DNA of 64,000 bases from Natronorubrum halophilum (GTDB taxonomy: Archaea > Halobacteriota > Halobacteria > Halobacteriales > Natrialbaceae). This document shows, one piece after another, positions 58,068 to 64,000 of this stretch. The notes under the pieces are model-generated. The model made no database searches and was not told where the DNA came from. It saw only the letters and a program-made list of their open reading frames with translations. Position 1 is the first letter of the stretch. Every line of letters starts with the position of its first letter. The translations under genes were made by a program, and so were the position numbers. Where the stretch lies: NCBI RefSeq assembly GCF_003670115.1, contig NZ_QQTY01000002.1, forward strand, positions 1 through 64,000, given 5' to 3'.

Positions 58068-58688
58068 ATGCGCGACCGAATTATCGACGAACTCGGCGAT
58101 CTCCCTCGCTCACGATTTCTGGTGTACCTGATGGGGCCCTACCAGGCGTTCGACGTCGAGCGGGCGCTCGAGGACGTCGATCCCGAGGCGATCCCCGAAT
58201 CGGTCGACTTCGGAACGCTCGTGGGCTCGGAGCACGACCTCGAGCGCGACGAGGCGGCGCTGGATCTCCTCCTCGAGGTTCGTGACCGACTCCGAACCGA
58301 AGCGGGCGTCAACGCCTTCCTCGCGATCGACGTCGACGTTCCACTCGCGGAAACGGACGCCGCAACGCAGAGCATCGAATTCGCCCGCGCGAGCAACGCC
58401 GTGGTGTACGTCGTTCCCGCCGCGGGTGACAACCTCGGCGTCGGGATCGAAGTCGGTGCCGTCCTCGAGGCGTTGTTCGACGACGAGACGCCCGCACACC
58501 GTCAGGAACGCGTCCTGTTCGTCCACGAATCGGGCGTTCGAAGCGCGATGATCGCCGCCGTCCGAGACCGCTGGGAGGCGCGGATCTACTCGTACGACGA
58601 CCGCGAGGAGCTGACGCGCCAGCTTCGGCTGTTCGTCCGCGACCTCGTTCGAAAGGAACGAATCGGCGAGTTGCCGCGACTCGAGTAA
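58068..58688 (+). CDS. Uncharacterised protein with nucleoside deoxyribosyltransferase/TIR-like fold
   Basis: The 206-residue protein starts MRDRIIDELGDLPRSRFLVY, followed by LMGPYQAFDVERALE near residue 22. Near residue 105 it reads EFARASNAVVYVVPAAGDNL, then GVGIEVGAVLEALFDDETP. The order strand-GPY, strand-S-N-A-V-V, and Gly-rich G-x-E-x-G resembles nucleoside 2-deoxyribosyltransferase-like Rossmannoid folds, some of which are NAD-cleaving defence or signalling enzymes. The Glu in GIEVG could be the catalytic residue. No partner gene is visible. The fold call is an inference. Confidence 0.55.
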   Translation: MRDRIIDELGDLPRSRFLVYLMGPYQAFDVERALEDVDPEAIPESVDFGTLVGSEHDLERDEAALDLLLEVRDRLRTEAGVNAFLAIDVDVPLAETDAATQSIEFARASNAVVYVVPAAGDNLGVGIEVGAVLEALFDDETPAHRQERVLFVHESGVRSAMIAAVRDRWEARIYSYDDREELTRQLRLFVRDLVRKERIGELPRLE

Positions 58689-58705
58689 CCGGTATCGCGG
58701 TGGCG

Positions 58706-59143
58706 TTACGCCAGCGACTTGCGCATCTCGACGTGTGGAATCCCGGCCTCCTCGAACTCCTCGCCGTAGCGTTCGTAGCCGAGCCTGCGATAGAAGCCGG
58801 CGGCGCGCGTCTGCGAGTGGAGCGTGAGCGATTCGAGGCCCCGCGCCCGCGCCCGCTCCTCGACGGCGTTCATCACCGCGCGACCGATCCCGTCCTCGCG
58901 GCGTGACTCGAGGACGGCGACCCGTTCGACCTTGCCGACGCCGTCTTTCGGCTCGCGAAGTCGGGCGGCACCGATCGGTTCGTCGGCGTCGTACGCGACG
59001 AAGTGGGTCGCGGTTTCCTCGTGCTCGTCGTACTCGAGGTCCTCGTCGACGCCTTGCTCCGCGACGAACACGTCCTGTCGAACCTCGAAGACGTCCTCGC
59101 GCTCGCGTTCGGTGTCGACGACGCGAATATCGATCTCGTCCAT
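58706..59143 (-). CDS. GNAT family N-acetyltransferase
   Basis: The 145-residue protein has the GNAT core: AVLESRREDGIGRAVMNAVE, containing the acetyl-CoA loop R-x-x-G-I-G, plus the preceding beta strand GKVERVAVLE. It also has the LTLHSQTRAAGFYRRLGYER signature. Its first third (FVAEQGVDEDLEYDEHEETA) is that of the ElaA/YjcF type. It acetylates an unknown amine. It is convergent with the NDT-like gene (17 nt). Confidence 0.92.
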   Translation of the reverse strand: MDEIDIRVVDTEREREDVFEVRQDVFVAEQGVDEDLEYDEHEETATHFVAYDADEPIGAARLREPKDGVGKVERVAVLESRREDGIGRAVMNAVEERARARGLESLTLHSQTRAAGFYRRLGYERYGEEFEEAGIPHVEMRKSLA

Positions 59144-59311
59144 GACGAAGCCGTAGGCGTCCCGGTCGTGAAACCGTTACTCTTCGCCGAACCCGTCCGT
59201 TCGCGATCGAATTCCGCTGAGACGGGAAGCTCCGGACCGCCGCGGGGTGGTCGTTTGTCGACCGGGGAACCGTAGCGGCTCTCTCGAGCGAGCAGTCGGC
59301 GGGATCTCGAC

Positions 59312-59623
59312 TCAGCCGAAAAACGCACCTCCCATTCTGCCGGGACCGGTGTCGTCGTCCCCGTCGTCCGGTCTCGCCTCGTCGTCCGCCGCTTCGTTCG
59401 CCTCGAGGTAGTCCGCGAGTTCGTCCGCGTAGATGGCGACGACCGTCCGGGTTTCGTCGTCCTGGATCGCGAACGCCTGGACGATGTAGTTGGGGACGTC
59501 CGACGACGACTCGAGCGTTCCGGCGTAACTGGCGATCGCCCGCAGTTCCGCCGCCGAGTGGTCGTCGAATCGTTCGATGATGAAGTCCGGTACCGTGTCA
59601 TGTGGTGTCGGTGGTGTTGGCAT
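59312..59623 (-). CDS. Uncharacterised haloarchaeal small protein
   Basis: The 103-residue acidic protein has FIIERFDDHSAAELRAIASY and IVQAFAIQDDETRTVVAIYA, then an Asp-rich tail ending RMGGAFFG. It looks like an all-helical haloarchaeal family without known function. No signal peptide or membrane segment is present. The upstream region (59624-59720) is AT-rich with several TATA-like sites. Confidence 0.7.
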   Translation of the reverse strand: MPTPPTPHDTVPDFIIERFDDHSAAELRAIASYAGTLESSSDVPNYIVQAFAIQDDETRTVVAIYADELADYLEANEAADDEARPDDGDDDTGPGRMGGAFFG

Positions 59624-59972
59624 ACACTCCCGATCGAACCCGATATAGATAACGTTCGCTGATTATTTAGATTTCTGACTAATTATCTAAATGTATTATA
59701 GCGCGTAATATTTAGAATATCGTCGATTCGCGACTCGGGAGCCGTGCGTTCTTTCGAAAGATCGACGAACCGCGACCAGCGGGGACACCGTTCGTGATCG
59801 ATACTGTGCCGCGGATTGAGGGAGAACCGGTGGCCGTTGGACCTCCACCGCCGATTCGTCCGCGAACTCGATCAGATCCGCGGGGACGTCCCGCTCCCGC
59901 TGAAAATCACAGTCGTAAACCTATTCAGCGAAGTTGCTTTACGTCGCCTTCCGCTTTCAGTAGTACGCAGAG
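59624..59972. other. AT-rich divergent promoter region
   Basis: The left part (about 59645-59730) is very AT-rich, with repeated TATTTAGA and TTATCTAAA-type strings that partly form inverted pairs (TTTAGAT at 59667 and ATCTAAA at 59685). It separates the small protein from the histidine kinase. No gene was found. The inverted pair may be an operator. Confidence 0.45.
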
Positions 59973-61733
59973 ATGGAGCCCGAATCAAAACCCACCTGGT
60001 CCACTCGCTCGGATCCAGAGCGAGGAGCCGAATCGGGAACGGTGTCCTGGTTCGACCCGCTCTGGTACCGACGGGCCTGGGTCGCTGCAGCGGTGCTCGT
60101 TCTCACGTCGCTCGGCTGGATGCATTTCGAGATCGGTGGTGCTCGGGCCACGCTCGTCTTCTCGAACGTGGTCCTTACCGGTAGTGCAGTGGCGGCAACC
60201 GTCTTTCTGGGCGTCTTGACCGCCCGGAGCGAGTCGCTCGATAAACTCGGATGGGGACTCACCACGGCCGGTATGGGATTCTTTGCAACCGGCGAACTCT
60301 CGTGGATGCTCTATGAACTCGGGCGGGGCGGGGTTCCGTATCCTGGCGTCCCTGATTTCTTCTATCTCGGCGGCTACCTCTTCGTTGCAGTTGGATTGCT
60401 GGCGATCGCCACGACGCAACACCGTGCGAGGTCGGCGCTCCGAATGAGTCTCGACGGGCTGCTCGTCGCGGTTGCACTGCTCACGATCAGCTGGCACTTC
60501 GTGCTCGAGCCGATCCTGGCGGTCAGCGACGTCGATTCCTACACGATGTGGGTGTCCGTGGCGTACCCGGTACTCGATATCGTCGTCGGTTCGGTTGCGT
60601 TTATCGTCGCGGCGAACGCACGCGGTTCGCGTCGCATCCCGATCACGCTCATCGCGTCGGGAATTTTCGCATGGGCGTTCGCCGACAGCATGTTCGCCTA
60701 CCTGTCGTTCAACGACGGATACGTCCACAACGAGTTCGATACGATCTGGCTCGTCGGTTATCTGGCGGTCGCGCTGGCCGCAGTTCAACTGGCAGCAACG
60801 ATGCCGCCGGCTACGATCAATCGCAGCCGATACGAGCTCTGGGAAACGATCGCACCCTATGCACCGTTCCTGATTGCGATGGGCGTGACGGGCTACACTG
60901 CATCGGTCGGCACTCTCGACCAGGTCGGTCTCGGTCTCGGCGTAGTGGTGTTACTTAGCCTGGTCGCCCGCCAGTCGTACATCTTTTACGACACGTCGGT
61001 CTTGAGCGGCCGACTCGAGCGAAACGAGGCGGCGCTCTCGCGTCGAAACGAAGAGTTGCTGCTTCTGAATCGAATCGTTCGACACGACATCCGGAACGAC
61101 ATGGCGGTCGTCCTCGGCTGGGGCGAGGAACTGAACGCACGTGTCGACGCGGACGAACGCGTGATGCTCGAGCGAATGCTGGATACGACGCGACACACGA
61201 TCGAACTTACCGAAACGTTGCAGCTATTCACCGAAGCCTGGGACACGGACGGCGAACACGACCTGGAGTCGATCCCGCTCAGAACGACCCTTCTCGAGAC
61301 GCTCGCCCGTCGGCGCGAGACGTACGCGGACGTCGAATTCGTCGTCATCGGCACCGTTCCCGACGTCGATGTTCGGGCGAGCCCGCTCCTGTCGACGGTA
61401 TTCAGAAATCTGCTGAACAACGCGGTCCAGCACAACAACGCCGACGAACCGCGCATCGAAATCAGCGCGGATCTAACCGAGGAAACGGTGACCGTCCGAA
61501 TTTCGGACAACGGACCGGGGATCCCACCCGCCCAGCGTGATGTCGTGTTTGGCCGCGGCGAGAAGGGGCTCGAGAGCGACGGATCCGGGGTCGGCCTGTA
61601 TCTCGTGGATACGCTCGTCACGCAATCCGGCGGCGACGTGTGGATCGATTCGAACGAGGTGGGTGGTGCCGTCTTCACCGTGGAACTACAGCGCGAGTCT
61701 ACTGAACCCGACGGCCGCGAGCGCACGTCGTGA
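59973..61733 (+). CDS. Membrane sensor histidine kinase
   Basis: The 586-residue protein has an N-terminal sensor of about ten membrane segments (residues 28-335). A DHp-like helix follows with RIVRHDIRNDMAVVLGWGEE (about 365-385), where the His in RHDIRND is the phosphorylation site. The ATP-binding domain then shows N box RNLLNNAVQHNNADEP (about 480), G1 ISDNGPGIPP (about 512) and G2 GLESDGSGVGLYLVDTL (about 530). The signal and the response regulator are not visible; haloarchaeal kinases of this type often act with a separate receiver. The start at 59973 precedes an acidic segment and the first helix. Confidence 0.92.
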   Translation: MEPESKPTWSTRSDPERGAESGTVSWFDPLWYRRAWVAAAVLVLTSLGWMHFEIGGARATLVFSNVVLTGSAVAATVFLGVLTARSESLDKLGWGLTTAGMGFFATGELSWMLYELGRGGVPYPGVPDFFYLGGYLFVAVGLLAIATTQHRARSALRMSLDGLLVAVALLTISWHFVLEPILAVSDVDSYTMWVSVAYPVLDIVVGSVAFIVAANARGSRRIPITLIASGIFAWAFADSMFAYLSFNDGYVHNEFDTIWLVGYLAVALAAVQLAATMPPATINRSRYELWETIAPYAPFLIAMGVTGYTASVGTLDQVGLGLGVVVLLSLVARQSYIFYDTSVLSGRLERNEAALSRRNEELLLLNRIVRHDIRNDMAVVLGWGEELNARVDADERVMLERMLDTTRHTIELTETLQLFTEAWDTDGEHDLESIPLRTTLLETLARRRETYADVEFVVIGTVPDVDVRASPLLSTVFRNLLNNAVQHNNADEPRIEISADLTEETVTVRISDNGPGIPPAQRDVVFGRGEKGLESDGSGVGLYLVDTLVTQSGGDVWIDSNEVGGAVFTVELQRESTEPDGRERTS

Positions 61734-62005
61734 TTCCGCGCGGAGCTTCGTCAATACTACGCGTTGACACCGATCCGAGATACGCGTTGACAACGGATCG
61801 AAACGCGCCCGATAGCACTCGAAGCGTTCACTGATCGAGCGTCAGCGCCGACTCGGTACGAGCGGATCGAGAACGCAAAAACGATCGACCGCGTGAACGA
61901 CCGTTCGATATTTCGGTGGCGGAGCCCCAAACGAACGAGAAGCGCGCGTACGCTGGCTCCTCGAGAGCGTCAGAGCGCCGTGGTTCCGACTGCCCGAAAA
62001 GCTCT

Positions 62006-63268
<1,263 letters not shown>

Positions 63269-63400
63269 CTCGTCTGTACGGTTCTCCGACGGGGGTAAAA
63301 GGTCTACCATTTCCATCGACGGATGACGAAAGTTGGTCGCTGCTCGGTCGGGAACCGTCCAACGGTCCGCGTGGAAATCGGCTGCCGTTTCGAACCGGGC

Positions 63401-63688
63401 TCACTCGCTCGAGGCGGTCGATTCGCGGGTTCGATCCCAGTATCTAACGATCACCCCGACACCGACGACGACGACGCACGCTCCGGCGAATCCCAGGAGC
63501 GCTCGTCCGGTCGCGATCAGTAGGGACTCCGCAAGCGTAACCCAGAACACGGCCAGGACGGTGATTCCGACGACGACGAGCGTTGAGCCGATATCGACGT
63601 AATCCCGGCTCTCGTCGACTGCCAGCCGACCGACCGCGACGGCCGACATTACCGCACAGAAGGCGACGAGCAGGATGACCGGCGTCAT
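63401..63688 (-). CDS. Small uncharacterised membrane protein
   Basis: The 95-residue protein has three hydrophobic segments (about residues 1-18, 32-52 and 58-78) and a polar tail ending RYWDRTRESTASSE. MTPVILLVAFCAVMSAVAVG opens it. The ATG at 63688 is chosen because an upstream extension is basic and irregular. No family is recognised. Confidence 0.6.
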   Translation of the reverse strand: MTPVILLVAFCAVMSAVAVGRLAVDESRDYVDIGSTLVVVGITVLAVFWVTLAESLLIATGRALLGFAGACVVVVGVGVIVRYWDRTRESTASSE

Positions 63689-63873
63689 TGTCGTCACCGG
63701 TACACAGGCCGGTATGGTAAGTGTGAGGATTTGCCGTCGGTGGACGATCCACGTCACGCGACCCCACCGAACCGGGTCGGTGAAGCCGCTCGCTGACGTG
63801 TGGCGGTCGGTCACCCCGTTCACCGTCCGGCGCGACGGAAACACATTTTCACGGTCGGCTCGCAGGGGAGCGT

Positions 63874-64000
63874 ATGCACGTGCTCGTCCACGGCGGTGCT
63901 GGCAGTATCCCGGACGACCCCGAGGTCAGACAGGCGGTCCTCGAACGGGCCGCTACCGCCGGTGCGGAACGATCAGCGACCGTCGATGCGGTTGTGGAAG
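63874..64000 (+). CDS. Isoaspartyl peptidase/L-asparaginase, N-terminal fragment
   Basis: Only the first 42 residues fall inside the window. They begin MHVLVHGGAGSIPDDPEVRQ, the characteristic opening HGGAGS of plant-type asparaginases (Ntn-hydrolases), then AVLERAATAGAERSATVDAV. The catalytic Thr lies beyond the window. The gene continues past 64000. Confidence 0.85.
   Translation, partial: MHVLVHGGAGSIPDDPEVRQAVLERAATAGAERSATVDAVVE

Overview
The window is a GC-rich, densely coded haloarchaeal chromosome segment. Evidence: acidic proteins with heavy GAC/GAG and CTCGAG use, Tat-type lipoprotein signals, HMG-CoA reductase, and archaea-specific families (RdfA, amphi-Trp, DpsA, HTH-10/Bat-type regulator, AhbA-AhbB). 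Short or absent leaders with TATA boxes 22-30 nt before start codons are common. The style suggests Natrialbaceae (Natrinema/Haloterrigena-like), but that placement is an inference.

Layout. 1-305: end of an rRNA operon with two tandem 5S genes separated by a tRNA-like processing element. 605-3395: DUF3006 Tat protein, RdfA cell-shape factor, IclR regulator. 3606-14044: catabolic block with glutaryl-CoA dehydrogenase, TAXI-TRAP transporter, acyl-CoA ligase, acyl-CoA dehydrogenase, thiolase and 3-hydroxyacyl-CoA dehydrogenase. 14722-29118: fused FAD/Fe-S D-lactate (glycolate) dehydrogenase, DUF418 protein, fused siroheme decarboxylase AhbA-AhbB, MFS transporter, TrpD2-like protein, SDRs, AstE-like deacylase, GCS2 enzyme, cyclophilin, DUF192 lipoprotein. 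30094-36000: proline utilisation cluster (PutP with a tiny membrane partner, proline dehydrogenase, HTH-10 regulator, P5C dehydrogenase, a 32-residue zinc-finger protein). 36389-39800: second IclR, ferredoxin, tRNA-Leu(UAA) with a duplicated 3' end, and an AT-richer FocA/NirC transporter. 39842-46403: aldehyde dehydrogenase and nadC / nadB-nadA, with a frameshifted mscS between nadC and nadB. 46608-53306: Gfo6-type sugar dehydrogenase, GIDE-domain membrane protein, amidohydrolase, HMG-CoA reductase, DpsA. 53326-57577: metal-linked region with amphi-Trp protein, a 55-residue protein, a DtxR-type regulator, three copies of one operator, and an atypical Nramp; it ends in a decayed SDR. 57589-64000: ArsR-type regulator, NDT-like fold protein, GNAT, histidine kinase, isocitrate dehydrogenase, and the start of an isoaspartyl peptidase/asparaginase.

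Most interesting signal: at least six conserved enzymes (thiolase, D-lactate dehydrogenase, AhbAB, NadA, amidohydrolase, HMG-CoA reductase) carry in-frame hydrophilic insertions built around perfect or near-perfect DNA inverted repeats. Two of them share the same 14-mer. They resemble, in logic, the Rickettsia palindromic elements that insert in frame inside genes, and I know of no described haloarchaeal equivalent. Other highlights are the TTTAGG-N4-CCTAAA regulon, the tRNA-Leu attachment scar, and three decayed genes.
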